In this document: one piece after another, positions 26,665 to 34,827 of the stretch
Layout: each line of letters begins with the position of its first letter
Numbering within the stretch: position 1 is the stretch's first letter
Assembly: GCA_013112575.1 (NCBI GenBank)
Contig: JABFGG010000006.1
Span: forward strand, 62,001-126,000
Direction: 5' to 3'
DNA from: Chloroflexota bacterium
Lineage (GTDB): Bacteria > Chloroflexota > Anaerolineae > Anaerolineales > UBA11579
Length of the DNA: 64,000 bases
Program-made: the position numbers and the translations under genes
The notes under the pieces: model-generated
Databases searched by the model: none
What the model was told of the DNA's origin: nothing
Seen by the model: only the letters and a program-made list of their open reading frames with translations

Positions 26665-26940
26665 ATGGGTAGAGAAACCAGGTTATTCAAAAGTGAAGAA
26701 CGGCGCAGCCGCTCTGAGGTAAGCCAATTCTTGCATCAAGTTGCCGATAAGATCGAAGATGGGCAAGTTGTTTTACGGCAAGGACAGGAAGAGCTTACGT
26801 TGGCAATTCCAACCAACCTCATACTTGAAGTTCAGGTAGAGGATGAAGACAAAAAGACGAAAGGTGTTCAACACAGCCTCGAAATTGAACTAAAATGGTT
26901 TGATGAGGATGGAACGAGCGGTCCCTTAGAATTGGGCTAA
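26665..26940 (+). CDS. Amphi-Trp domain protein
   Basis: 91 aa, start supported by AAGGAG. The layout matches the small amphi-Trp domain family: FKSEERRSRSEVSQFLHQVADKI, then KIEDGQVVLRQGQEELTLAIP and a C-terminal strand IELKWFDEDG. Function of the family is unknown; members often sit with stress or redox genes, as here. Confidence 0.8.
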   Translation: MGRETRLFKSEERRSRSEVSQFLHQVADKIEDGQVVLRQGQEELTLAIPTNLILEVQVEDEDKKTKGVQHSLEIELKWFDEDGTSGPLELG

Positions 26941-27000
26941 ACGGCTCCAAAATTAGAAGATAAGATCAAGTCTGTAACACCATAGAGAAGGAGACAACAC

Positions 27001-27387
27001 GTGTCTGGATATCACACAAACATTGAGAAAAAAACCGAAGAGAACAATTATTTCCGTGAAGTTCTGTTCACCGGTCCGCACAGTCAGCTGGTGGTTATGG
27101 CGCTCAAGCCAGGCGAAGATATTGGCCTTGAGACCCATCCCGATACCGACCAGTTTATCCGCGTCGAAGAAGGTACAGGCAGGGCAATGATCGGCGGGCA
27201 AGTATATCCGTTAGAAGATGGCTCCGCCATCGTCATCCCGGCCGGCGCCGAACACAATGTGACCAACACAGCGACAGATGAGACATTGAAACTCTATACA
27301 GTGTACACACCACCGGAGCATCCCGATAGCACCGTGCATAAGACGAAGGCCGAAGCCGAAGCCTACGAGCAGGAGCATCATCATTGA
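27001..27387 (+). CDS. Cupin-domain protein, paralogue of 14756 gene
   Basis: 128 aa from a GTG preceded by AAGGAG. Shares FREVLFTGPHSQLVVM and the His-rich end (EQEHHH) with the other cupin, about 60% identical by eye. Motif 1 GLETHPDTDQFIRVEEG and motif 2 IPAGAEHNVTNT supply His/Glu ligands. With AhpD upstream it mirrors the arrangement at 14.4-15.1 kb, pointing to a segmental duplication. Confidence 0.87.
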   Translation: MSGYHTNIEKKTEENNYFREVLFTGPHSQLVVMALKPGEDIGLETHPDTDQFIRVEEGTGRAMIGGQVYPLEDGSAIVIPAGAEHNVTNTATDETLKLYTVYTPPEHPDSTVHKTKAEAEAYEQEHHH

Positions 27388-27448
27388 GGATGGCGGGCAT
27401 GATCTAGTCCAGCACAGATTCAGTCTTGGTCAAGCTCATCAAATGTCA

Positions 27449-27508
27449 AGAAGACCACCATCCAGTGGTCTTCTTTGTTGACCCAGAAATCAACAGGCTG
27501 CCGACGAC
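27449..27508 (+). terminator. Terminator plus conserved module, copy 2
   Basis: AGAAGACCACC-ATCCA-GTGGTCTTCT hairpin, then TTGTTG-N9-TCAACA-N4-GCCGACGAC. Confidence 0.85.
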
Positions 27509-27559
27509 GAAACAGCCGTTTCCCACTATCCTATAAGCACCATAGAAAAGGAGTTTGAG

Positions 27560-27751
27560 ATGACATTTGCCGAAGTATTATTCTGGGTATGTGGCCTGCT
27601 CGCTCTAAATAACACCTTGTTCTTGTTATTGAGCCTGGCACCCCTATTGTGGAAGTGGCATCAGGAAGTCCAAACCAGGACCAAACTAACGCCTGTTCCA
27701 CTCGCGGTAGAGCCAAATAGGTCTAGAACACCACAGCCAAGGGTGTTCTAA
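27560..27751 (+). CDS. 63-aa single-TM protein
   Basis: RBS AAAGGAG precedes the ATG. One long hydrophobic stretch (EVLFWVCGLLALNNTLFLLLSLAPLL) followed by a basic, proline-rich cytoplasmic tail. It lies 19 bases before a universal stress protein gene and is probably co-transcribed. Function unknown. Confidence 0.65.
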   Translation: MTFAEVLFWVCGLLALNNTLFLLLSLAPLLWKWHQEVQTRTKLTPVPLAVEPNRSRTPQPRVF

Positions 27752-27770
27752 ACAGGTAAATGAGGGAAAT

Positions 27771-28196
27771 ATGTACCAAAGAATCCTTGTTCCATTAGAT
27801 GGATCGTCAGTGGCCGAAGAGGCCATCCCTTATGCGCTAGAACTGGGTCGTCTCTCCGGCGGCACGCTTACGTTGGTCCGTGTCATACCCCATAGCATGA
27901 CTGCTGCTGAACTGTGGCATGTTCGCCAAAACCAGTTGCATGAAGAGGCAGAACTGTATCTGGCTGAAATAGCTGCCCAGCCGGAGGTTGCAGCAGCTAA
28001 TCCCCACCGCGTGGTCATATCTGGTGAGGTGGGCCCATCGCTCCTAAATTTGACCCAGCAGGAAACGTATGACATCTTGATGATGACAACCCGTGATCGG
28101 CGAGACCCGGTGCGTTGGATACTGGGCAGCGTCGCAGATTATTTGGTACAGCGTGCGCCCATACCGGTGCTGCTGGTGCGACAGCGGGAAGCTTGA
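27771..28196 (+). CDS. Universal stress protein (UspA family)
   Basis: 141 aa, single USP domain: N-terminal RILVPLDGSSVAEEAIPYAL and a C-terminal nucleotide-loop region ILGSVADYLVQRAPIPVLLVR in which the ATP-binding G-x2-G-x9-G-S/T pattern is only partly kept (no G-x2-G visible). Likely a stress-responsive cytosolic protein in the short operon that begins after the conserved terminator module. Confidence 0.88.
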   Translation: MYQRILVPLDGSSVAEEAIPYALELGRLSGGTLTLVRVIPHSMTAAELWHVRQNQLHEEAELYLAEIAAQPEVAAANPHRVVISGEVGPSLLNLTQQETYDILMMTTRDRRDPVRWILGSVADYLVQRAPIPVLLVRQREA

Positions 28197-28296
28197 TCAG
28201 ACAGGCTGCCAATATATGCTAACCAATGATCATCAATTCTAACAATCGCAATTCGGATTCCGATACAATTTACAGGGGAAAATAAAATGTCTATAA

Positions 28297-28461
28297 ATGT
28301 TAATTCAATCTTTGAACGAAGGTCTGATGGCCGAATACGGTACCCTCATTCGTTATAATCATCAAGTTGAAGCGATTATGCTTAATATCTCCAATCAGCA
28401 GGGCATCTCTCTGGCCAGCCTTGGTCGTGTTATCAACCAAATTGCGTCACAGGACCAATAG
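28297..28461 (+). CDS. Possible 54-aa small protein
   Basis: Too short for the ORF track. From ATG 28297 the frame reads MLIQSLNEGLMAEYGTLIRY and ends INQIASQDQ. The beginning resembles the first helix of ferritin-like proteins (LNEDLA-EY--IIRYN), but the rest is too short for that fold, so it may be a truncated remnant. A terminator module follows directly. No strong RBS. Confidence 0.4.
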   Translation: MLIQSLNEGLMAEYGTLIRYNHQVEAIMLNISNQQGISLASLGRVINQIASQDQ

Positions 28462-28494
28462 GGGCCATTAAGTATTGTCAAATCATCAAATGTT

Positions 28495-28553
28495 GAGAAG
28501 GCCACCCAGGTGGTCTTTTTTGTTGAGCCAGTATTCAACATTTTGCCGACGAC
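28495..28553 (+). terminator. Terminator plus conserved module, copy 3
   Basis: GAAGGCCACC-CA-GGTGGTCTTTTTT hairpin, then TGTTG-N9-TCAACA-N4-GCCGACGACAAGC. Confidence 0.85.
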
Positions 28554-28622
28554 AAGCAAAGTGGTTTCTGATACGCTATGCTTAATAAAATAAGTCACAA
28601 ATTATGAAGCTAGGAGGTCGCA

Positions 28623-28730
28623 ATGACAAATATCGTTTTATTAGAAATATTGCTCGTTTTGGGAGTGATTGTTGTAACGGCTGTTCTTCTTGTTGCCTTC
28701 ATGTTATGGCGGACACGGCTCATGAGATAA
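28623..28730 (+). CDS. 35-aa single-TM microprotein
   Basis: Too short for the ORF track, but preceded by an excellent AGGAGG site. Nearly the whole product is one membrane helix (NIVLLEILLVLGVIVVTAVL) with a basic end RTRLMR. Preceded by module copy 3. Function unknown; similar in kind, not sequence, to the 32-aa protein at 12483. Confidence 0.65.
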   Translation: MTNIVLLEILLVLGVIVVTAVLLVAFMLWRTRLMR

Positions 28731-28784
28731 GGTGTCTCCATTGCCATTTAACAAAAATTCCACTACCCTGTATGGCTATGAGTT

Positions 28785-29030
28785 GAGCCCAATACAAACC
28801 CAGACACGGAGACTGAAGATTATCCGCCCTTGGATGGCAACATTGACTTGATCGCACTTGTGGAAGAGCGATCAGCTGCATTAGTTGCCTTCACTGATTC
28901 GTTGGATCGCGCATTGACCGAGCGGATCAACGCGGATTTAGCAGCAGGAATAGCTGTACTCCTAATGGAGGGGTCGGGCTTTTTGTAATGCCAGCACCTC
29001 TCCAGAGAGAAGGTTGAATAACTATTGGAA
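28785..29030 (+). pseudogene. Partial duplicate of the unknown gene at 21961
   Basis: Nucleotide-level similarity to 22220-22590 is high (ACTGATTCGTTGGATCGCGC shared exactly) and continues past the original stop through CTCTCCAGAGAGAAGGTTGA. The N-terminal half is absent and about 110 bases in the middle are deleted, joining ERIN to DLAAGIAVLL in frame. No start codon or RBS. It is a remnant of a segmental duplication. Confidence 0.85.
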
Positions 29031-29341
29031 TCACAAGTTTAGCAGGAGATTGGGGGAAAGAGAACTGCAGATATAGGAGGGCTGACACCGAAGAGCAATT
29101 TGCATGAAATCGATTGCTGCAAAAATTTAGCTGACTATCTCAATAAAGCATTTTCCACTACTATACTGCTACGTCATCGCGGTCTACCTATCGTTTTGTA
29201 TTGCCTGCCAGTAGAGACCTCGCCTTCCTTCAAGATCTCCTTGAACTGGTGAGGACTTGGTTAAAATGCTGGACCATGAGTAAACTCAGTTACCTTTTTT
29301 TATTCCCTGTGACGTAACAAGGGACTGGAAAATTATTTTTC
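29031..29341. other. Intergenic, no feature seen
   Basis: About 310 bp between the remnant and the 3' end of the NnrS-like gene. No ORF with a ribosome site, hairpin or repeat noticed. Confidence 0.5.
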
Positions 29342-30454
29342 CTATTTCCTTTTAATTACCAAAAAAATGAGAAGAGAAATGAACATAATAATTGCCACTT
29401 CATTCATCATGCCGCCCCATTGACGTAAAATTTGATTCAATTTTAGATCTCCAATTACTCGCAATACCAACGCTGCATGCAACAGCCCCAGAGGAAGGTA
29501 AACGACGGATGAATATCGTACCTGTACTCCCATAACGCCTGGGACAATAACAAGTGCGTGCCCGAAGATCATTGAGAAGGTAAACCCAATGAATATGGTG
29601 TGCAGCATAGCATCATAGATCGGCCCAGCCAGATAGCGTCCCCCAAACATCATCCAGAGTATCCCTCCTACCAATAACCAGATATAGCCTAGCAGCAAGC
29701 AAGCGGCAATGTATCGCGTTTGTCCCTTCTGCTGAATCGTGTATCTTGCAATATCGAAGCGTAACAACCACAAAGCTAATCCGACGAAACTCAGCCCGGT
29801 GATAAATGTCCCAAGCTTAAAGGCTATAAGGGACATAACAAATCCAAACAGGAGTATCCCGACGATAAGAAGAAAAATACGGCGAGGCAATTGCTTAACT
29901 ATTGAAATGCGAGCTAACTCTAGCCGTTCTCCAGCAATAGTGAGGATTAGGAAACCGGCCCACCAGGGCACAACCTCAAAGAAGGGATTCCCCATCAACC
30001 ACAGTACATTGCCAATTAACCAGAGCAATGAGGCAAGTCCCATGATGATATGTTCAGTCGATGGCTGTAGCCGATAGATGATCATAAAAATCAAGAACAA
30101 TCCTACAGCTCCAAGGAGAGCTAATATCCGTGAAAAAATGGGATCTACCGGAAAAACCAAAGCAATTGCCCCCAGCCCAGATAGTAGGGGTGAGATGTAG
30201 GTGATGCGATATTTTCTATTGAAATGGCTTATGGCCACTGCTCGCTCTATAGCAATTAGCGTTCCCAGAAAGCCGGAAATCATCAACGGTCCATGATTAA
30301 CAACTAAAGTTGTTGATAATTGTGGAATTTGCCATCCCAGCCGGACCAATCCTGCCCATAGACCTGCAAATAGTGCAAATACAGCCAGAAGCAGTAAAGG
30401 AATCCGACACCAGAAACGAAAAGATGGTGGCGATAGAAATAGGTTAAGTTTCAT
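29342..30454 (-). CDS. NnrS-like polytopic membrane protein
   Basis: 370 aa, about 12 TM helices. Two NnrS-style helices carry a His followed by Gly: VNHGPLMISGFLG (~53) and LHTIFIGFTFSMIFGHALVIVPG (~286). NnrS proteins bind haem and copper and protect against or respond to nitric oxide. The location beside a copper nitrite reductase and a Crp/Fnr regulator supports a nitrogen-oxide role. Assignment is by motif and context; a more distant haem-copper-like membrane protein is possible. Confidence 0.7.
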   Translation of the reverse strand: MKLNLFLSPPSFRFWCRIPLLLLAVFALFAGLWAGLVRLGWQIPQLSTTLVVNHGPLMISGFLGTLIAIERAVAISHFNRKYRITYISPLLSGLGAIALVFPVDPIFSRILALLGAVGLFLIFMIIYRLQPSTEHIIMGLASLLWLIGNVLWLMGNPFFEVVPWWAGFLILTIAGERLELARISIVKQLPRRIFLLIVGILLFGFVMSLIAFKLGTFITGLSFVGLALWLLRFDIARYTIQQKGQTRYIAACLLLGYIWLLVGGILWMMFGGRYLAGPIYDAMLHTIFIGFTFSMIFGHALVIVPGVMGVQVRYSSVVYLPLGLLHAALVLRVIGDLKLNQILRQWGGMMNEVAIIMFISLLIFLVIKRK

Positions 30455-30774
30455 TACGACATCGTGTGGTCTAGAAGATTAGTCATGTTTCATAAGTTGA
30501 AGAATTGCCCGGACTTACTAATCGCGTACTTCGCTGGTCAATTACTGTAAGGCATACTTGCAAGTGAAAACCACTTGATCAAATGACGAAACTATCTCAA
30601 TCCCGGTCGTATGGGTTGTTTTGAAACCACTATTATGTCCTGGGCAACTCTATCCCTATGAACTTGTCGCTACTCGATTTCTTTTGGTTCATCTTCTGTA
30701 CATAGGCGAGCTGAGTGGATAGTGAGCATCAAGAAATCCATCGAACAGGTCGCATCGGGTATGAACCAAATATA
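30455..30774. other. Intergenic, no feature seen
   Basis: About 320 bp upstream of the NnrS-like gene and downstream of the DUF2249 gene (both minus strand). It should hold the NnrS-like promoter, but no clear operator was found. Confidence 0.45.
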
Positions 30775-31005
30775 TCATTTGCGTCCTATCTGTACCCGCC
30801 ACGCTGAGGGACCCTCCTCCAGGTATTCCCATGTGAACATGTTCTTTCGCTCTGCCTCAAATTGATAGTAGAGAGGTTTTGGGTCATGATCATTTACTAG
30901 AACAAAAGCATCGCCAACTTCCAAGCCATCAAATTTTTCAAAAATTAGAGGATGGCGCTTTGCTGGGGGGGTCTCACGGATGTCCAGGACTGTATCTTGA
31001 TCCAT
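30775..31005 (-). CDS. DUF2249-type small protein
   Basis: 76 aa from the ATG at 31005, which has RBS AAGGAG; the tracked start 15 codons earlier has none. Pattern: LDIRETPPAKRHPLIFEKFD, then LVNDHDPKPLYYQF and a C-terminal W-R-V strand, typical of DUF2249. These proteins are often linked to hemerythrins and nitric oxide metabolism. It lies downstream of nirK. A close paralogue is at 48051-48281. Confidence 0.85.
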   Translation of the reverse strand: MDQDTVLDIRETPPAKRHPLIFEKFDGLEVGDAFVLVNDHDPKPLYYQFEAERKNMFTWEYLEEGPSAWRVQIGRK

Positions 31006-31150
31006 TATTTTACTCCTTAGGATTTCGATTCGGGATAGATTTGAGGGCAACCCGAGTGGGGGATGATTGCGGCCAAAGCTTTATCACCATTCACTGATCT
31101 ACATAGTGGTGTCATATTTCTACATGTCTATACAAATAACCTTCACCAAC

Positions 31151-31195
31151 CAGCCTTCAGAATACATTCATCCATTCGAAGTATTCTGAAGGCTG
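31151..31195. terminator. 15-bp perfect hairpin after nirK
   Basis: CAGCCTTCAGAATAC and GTATTCTGAAGGCTG with a 15-base loop, 11 bases beyond the nirK stop. No long T-run. Core sequence resembles the 28-bp palindrome at 8770. Confidence 0.65.
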
Positions 31196-31205
31196 ATGAA
31201 TAGGG

Positions 31206-32648
31206 CTAGGGGGCAACTGGGCCTTCGGAGAATATCTCAGGATTATCTTCACCTTCAACAATTAAGTAGCCCACCAATCCGCGCTCTACTCGACTGAGGG
31301 CGTGATCAACTAAGATATAGGTTCCTGGTACGTCAACAGCAAACTCTACTACCCAAGCACCTCCGGGTGCAACACTGATGGTTTGCACATCGGTCAAGAT
31401 TTCTGAGGTCAATGAGCCGAACGGATAGACACGATCAAATATCTCACCGATCACGTGGAAGGAGGACGTGAAGTTGGGCCCGCCTACCCCCATGTAAATA
31501 CGGACCGTTTCCCCAACATTCGCTCGAAGGGCGTTTTCTTCGGTGGTCAGCGCGCTATGTGCCCCATTGAACATGAAGTACTCGGGCGTCTCGTTCAACA
31601 TCTTTTCGTGGCTGAACTCAACGAACCCTTTCTCACCATAAGGTTGAACTGTATAGATTTCGCCTTGCATTACATAAAACTCGCGGTCGACGATCGGCAA
31701 TCCACCTTCGGGTTCGATCAAGATCAATCCATACATGCCATTTGCAATATGGTGTGCAACGCTTGGTGTGGCACAGTGATAGACGTAAATACCAGGTGCT
31801 AGTGCCTTGAAATTAAATACTGTAGTTTCACCTGGGTCAGTTTGTGTGAACACAGCACCGCCACCGGGGCCATTCACAGCGTGCAGGTCGATCGAATGTA
31901 CAAAGGTGCTCTCTGTCGCATTGGTGACCGAAACCTCTACAGTATCACCCACACGTGCACGGATGAAGGGGCCGGGAACCGTCCCATTAAAAGTGAAGTA
32001 CGTCATGGCTGTACCATCAGCCAATTGCCCGACAACTTCCTGGCCGACAAGTTCAACTTTAACAAGCTCTGGTCCACGCGAACCTATGGGAGGTGGCAGA
32101 TCAGCAGGATTTTTTACAACAGAAACGCCTTGTTCTTCTAAGGCCACTGGATCCCCGACCACCAGCAAACCTTCCATACCGGCTGCCCGGTGGCCGGGGA
32201 TAGTGCAATAGTAGCTATACTTCCCTGACTCTTCTACCTGGAAAACGATCGTCCTTTCTTCATCCTGTTCGGTAAGCGATCCAGTAGCGACACCGATCTT
32301 ATCAATGAACAAGTCGTGCTCGACCGGATGCCCGTTTACCAGTGTGATTTCGACAACATCGCCTGGGTCAGCGGATAGAGTAGGATTGACCTCTCCATCG
32401 ATCTCTCCACCTACACCGTAAAAGACCAGCCTCCCGTCCGCTTCACCAGTAAGCAATGTATAACTGACATCAACAGGGCCAAGGTCTACCTCTACATTAC
32501 CGTCGATAGCATTTTGATCAGGTGTCTCCCCCTGTTCAAGTTGACGCACACGTTCATCCAAATTGGTAATGGCATTCATTACACTGGGTGATGTGTCGCA
32601 AGCTGCGAGCAAACTCACGATCACGAAAAATAATGCGAACCTACGCAT
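31206..32648 (-). CDS. nirK: Copper nitrite reductase with extra N-terminal cupredoxin domain, lipoprotein
   Basis: Reduces nitrite to nitric oxide outside the cytoplasmic membrane. Start at 32648 (MRRFALFF, RBS AAGGAG) yields a lipobox (SLLAACDTS). An extra type-1 copper domain (~90-175) shows PVEHDLF and YYCTIPGHRAAGM. The two NirK domains follow: FVHSIDLHA and YHCATPSVAHHIANGMYG (type-1 Cys/His/Met and type-2 His ligands), and SFHVIGE in domain 2 (third type-2 His). The fused cupredoxin may deliver electrons directly. Length ~480 aa exceeds the usual ~340-380 because of this domain. Neighbours: Crp/Fnr, NnrS-like, DUF2249. Confidence 0.93.
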   Translation of the reverse strand: MRRFALFFVIVSLLAACDTSPSVMNAITNLDERVRQLEQGETPDQNAIDGNVEVDLGPVDVSYTLLTGEADGRLVFYGVGGEIDGEVNPTLSADPGDVVEITLVNGHPVEHDLFIDKIGVATGSLTEQDEERTIVFQVEESGKYSYYCTIPGHRAAGMEGLLVVGDPVALEEQGVSVVKNPADLPPPIGSRGPELVKVELVGQEVVGQLADGTAMTYFTFNGTVPGPFIRARVGDTVEVSVTNATESTFVHSIDLHAVNGPGGGAVFTQTDPGETTVFNFKALAPGIYVYHCATPSVAHHIANGMYGLILIEPEGGLPIVDREFYVMQGEIYTVQPYGEKGFVEFSHEKMLNETPEYFMFNGAHSALTTEENALRANVGETVRIYMGVGGPNFTSSFHVIGEIFDRVYPFGSLTSEILTDVQTISVAPGGAWVVEFAVDVPGTYILVDHALSRVERGLVGYLIVEGEDNPEIFSEGPVAP

Positions 32649-32711
32649 TTTGATACTCCTTTTGAGCAAGATGCTCTTTGAAAATTATCTCAACTATAAG
32701 GCTTGTGAAAA

Positions 32712-32743
32712 ATTTCTTCTTTGCGCTAGCACAAAGAAGAAAT
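32712..32743 (-). terminator. Terminator between Crp/Fnr gene and nirK
   Basis: ATTTCTTCTTTG and CAAAGAAGAAAT (12-bp perfect stem, 8-base loop); on the minus strand it is followed by TTTTT. It ends the Crp/Fnr transcript and separates it from nirK. Confidence 0.7.
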
Positions 32744-32769
32744 AGCGCCGCTTTGGTACTATTTTTATA

Positions 32770-33489
32770 CTAATAATCTGCTATAGCTTTCAATGCCAAT
32801 ATATCTTTGATAAACACCTTGGCACGTCCAGATCTGACAATGGCGTTTTTCTCCCAACTACTTAACAAGCGACTAACCGTGGACAGGGTTGTGCCACACA
32901 TTTCAGCCAATTCTTGCCTTGTTAACGGCATATCAAGAAAAATCCCATCCTCGGTGTCTAAACCGATCAGATCATGCAGCCTCAACAGGATTCTGGCCAA
33001 GCGTTGCTCTACTCGTTCGGTGGCTAATTGGAGAAATAAGGTTTGGAAGTCTTGCAAATATCTTGCCATCAAATCCATAGCGTTTGAGGTAAATATGGGA
33101 TAAGCTGTAGAGATAATTTGGAGCTCATTTTGGCTCCAGCTTAAAGCTTCGCAGTCTTCGATTGCCTCCGCAGAGACAGGATATTCTTTAGCAGGCAGCA
33201 CGGCAACGATCGCAAATACCTGTACAGGAGCAGCGATGCGTAGAATGATCTTCTGCCCATCTGGGGTTAATTGCGACAGCTTTACGCGCCCCTTCAGCAA
33301 GACGAAGGCACGGTCGGCAGGGTCTTCCTGATGGTAAAAGTATGCGCCTTTTTCAACTCGAAAAAGGGATGCCTTTTTAATGACGTCCTTCAATTCATCA
33401 CTGGAGAACCCATTAAAAAGAGGGAGGTCATGTAGTACTGTATGATCCATTCTTATTGAGGTGAAGCAGGAATTCAAAAATAAGTTCAT
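32770..33489 (-). CDS. Crp/Fnr-family regulator next to nirK (Dnr/NnrR-like context)
   Basis: 239 aa: cyclic-nucleotide-binding-like beta-roll (~20-140), dimer helix, and HTH_Crp (MPLTRQELAEMCGTTLSTVSRLLSSW). No FNR cysteines, as in NO-responsive Dnr/NnrR proteins, whose genes often adjoin nitrite reductase. That role is inferred from position only. Codon 14 (33450) is an alternative start; neither has a good RBS. Confidence 0.88.
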   Translation of the reverse strand: MNLFLNSCFTSIRMDHTVLHDLPLFNGFSSDELKDVIKKASLFRVEKGAYFYHQEDPADRAFVLLKGRVKLSQLTPDGQKIILRIAAPVQVFAIVAVLPAKEYPVSAEAIEDCEALSWSQNELQIISTAYPIFTSNAMDLMARYLQDFQTLFLQLATERVEQRLARILLRLHDLIGLDTEDGIFLDMPLTRQELAEMCGTTLSTVSRLLSSWEKNAIVRSGRAKVFIKDILALKAIADY

Positions 33490-33616
33490 TTAATCGACAT
33501 GAGTTGTTAATTTTGAATAGTCCGCTATTAAAAATTATAACATTGGTGTATGCTAGATACTGAGAGGCCTAGGATAGTTGGGCCAGCATAACTACACTTA
33601 TGAAAGGAGCAAGTTG

Positions 33617-33988
33617 ATGAAAAAATTTCCTTTGTTAGAGAAATTAGAATTTCGTGATGATGGACCCTATGCGCAACCGCTATGGGTAGATGAGCATAGT
33701 CGAATTCTACGGTTCATGTTGAAACCAGGTCAGTCTATCGACGAACACCGGTCGCCCAGGTCGCCTTTTTATGTTGTTGTCCTGCAAGGCCACGGCATCT
33801 TTACTGGGAGCGATGGTGTTGAACAAAAGGTTTCAACGAACACATTTCTTCGGTTTGAGCCAGGCGAAAACCATTCTGTACGGGCATTGGATAAAGAACT
33901 GGTTTTTATAGGCTTTTTGGAGGGGTTTGCAGATACACCGCCTACTCAACCCGGCGGCTTATTAGGGCGCTCAGAAGAGGAAGGATAA
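33617..33988 (+). CDS. Cupin-domain protein
   Basis: 123 aa from ATG 33617 (RBS AAAGGAGC); the tracked start has none. A single cupin barrel with motif 1 PGQSIDEHRSPRSPFYVVVLQG and motif 2 FEPGENHSVRAL. Divergent from the Crp/Fnr gene, and followed 5 bases later by two membrane proteins, so it is probably the first gene of that small operon. Possibly a sensor or small-molecule-binding protein for the nitrogen-oxide genes. Confidence 0.82.
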   Translation: MKKFPLLEKLEFRDDGPYAQPLWVDEHSRILRFMLKPGQSIDEHRSPRSPFYVVVLQGHGIFTGSDGVEQKVSTNTFLRFEPGENHSVRALDKELVFIGFLEGFADTPPTQPGGLLGRSEEEG

Positions 33989-33993
33989 GTAAC

Positions 33994-34407
33994 ATGCCAG
34001 TTCTCACGCGCTGGTTCATCAAAGCATCATTTCTCTATTTAGTACTTGCCTTTCTGCTCGGGCTTTGGCTCCCCGCAGCATCATTGTGGGGCCTTTCCAG
34101 TGCAGGTGTTTCGCCGGTATTCTTTCACTTCTTTCTTGTAGGCTGGGTAACTCAGATCATCTTTGGTGTAGCTTATTGGATGCTTCCTAAATACACTCGT
34201 GAAAATCCGCGTCGAAATGAGACTTTGGCTTGGGCTGTATTTTGGATGCTTAATCTTGGACTCGTACTTCGTGGGATTCTTGAGCCTATAATTTCTTCCG
34301 GATCAAGTGCAATTATTGGCTGGCTGCTAGTTTTATCTGCGTTCCTGCAATGGTTAGGCGGCATGGGATTTGTTTTCAATACGTGGGGGCGGGTCAAGGA
34401 GCGTTAG
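33994..34407 (+). CDS. Four-TM protein with oxidase/NnrS-like His helix (half A)
   Basis: 137 aa, about four helices. The helix pair FFHFFLVGWVTQIIFGVAYWMLP resembles His-Gly-rich helices of NnrS and of cytochrome oxidase subunit I-like small proteins. It abuts the next gene with no gap; both have the same size and topology, so they look like two halves of one 8-TM unit. Predicted haem or quinol-associated membrane role in nitrogen-oxide metabolism; unproven. Confidence 0.75.
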   Translation: MPVLTRWFIKASFLYLVLAFLLGLWLPAASLWGLSSAGVSPVFFHFFLVGWVTQIIFGVAYWMLPKYTRENPRRNETLAWAVFWMLNLGLVLRGILEPIISSGSSAIIGWLLVLSAFLQWLGGMGFVFNTWGRVKER

Positions 34408-34827
34408 ATGCCGCGTTTGAGCGTATGGGCGTTGAGGGCAGCTCTCCTCAATTTCTCAGTCGGCTTCACTTTTGGAGCATTGCTGTTAGCCAATAAAGCT
34501 ATGCCGGCCATGGGATCGCTGTGGCGCCTGCTTCCAGCACATATTGAATTATTGCTTATCGGTTGGATCGTGCAATTAGTTCTAGGCATTGCATTCTGGA
34601 TATTCCCGCGATTTAAATTCCCTCCAAAACGGGGTCGTAGTGAACCGGGGTGGATTGGCTGGTTATTGCTCAATCTTGGTGTGTTATTGGTTTCAATAGC
34701 GAGTATCTTGGGAAGGCAAGAACTAGTGGTTCTTGGGAGGATTTCTGAAGCAACAGCAGTTGTCTTATTTGCAAGTTCTCTCTGGCCACGCACAAAACCA
34801 ACTGAAATAGGGAAGCAAATAACTTAG
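34408..34827 (+). CDS. Four-TM protein with oxidase/NnrS-like His helix (half B)
   Basis: 139 aa, start directly after the upstream stop. LLPAHIELLLIGWIVQLVLGIAFWIFPRF parallels FFHFFLVGWVTQIIFGVAYWMLPKY of the partner: His, then GW, then G...A-W...P. The pair thus looks like a tandem duplication. Function inferred only from this similarity and from location near nirK. Confidence 0.75.
   Translation: MPRLSVWALRAALLNFSVGFTFGALLLANKAMPAMGSLWRLLPAHIELLLIGWIVQLVLGIAFWIFPRFKFPPKRGRSEPGWIGWLLLNLGVLLVSIASILGRQELVVLGRISEATAVVLFASSLWPRTKPTEIGKQIT

Noticed and set aside
31807-32211. 134-aa plus-strand ORF
   Set aside because: Shadow of nirK; no ribosome site or recognisable motif.
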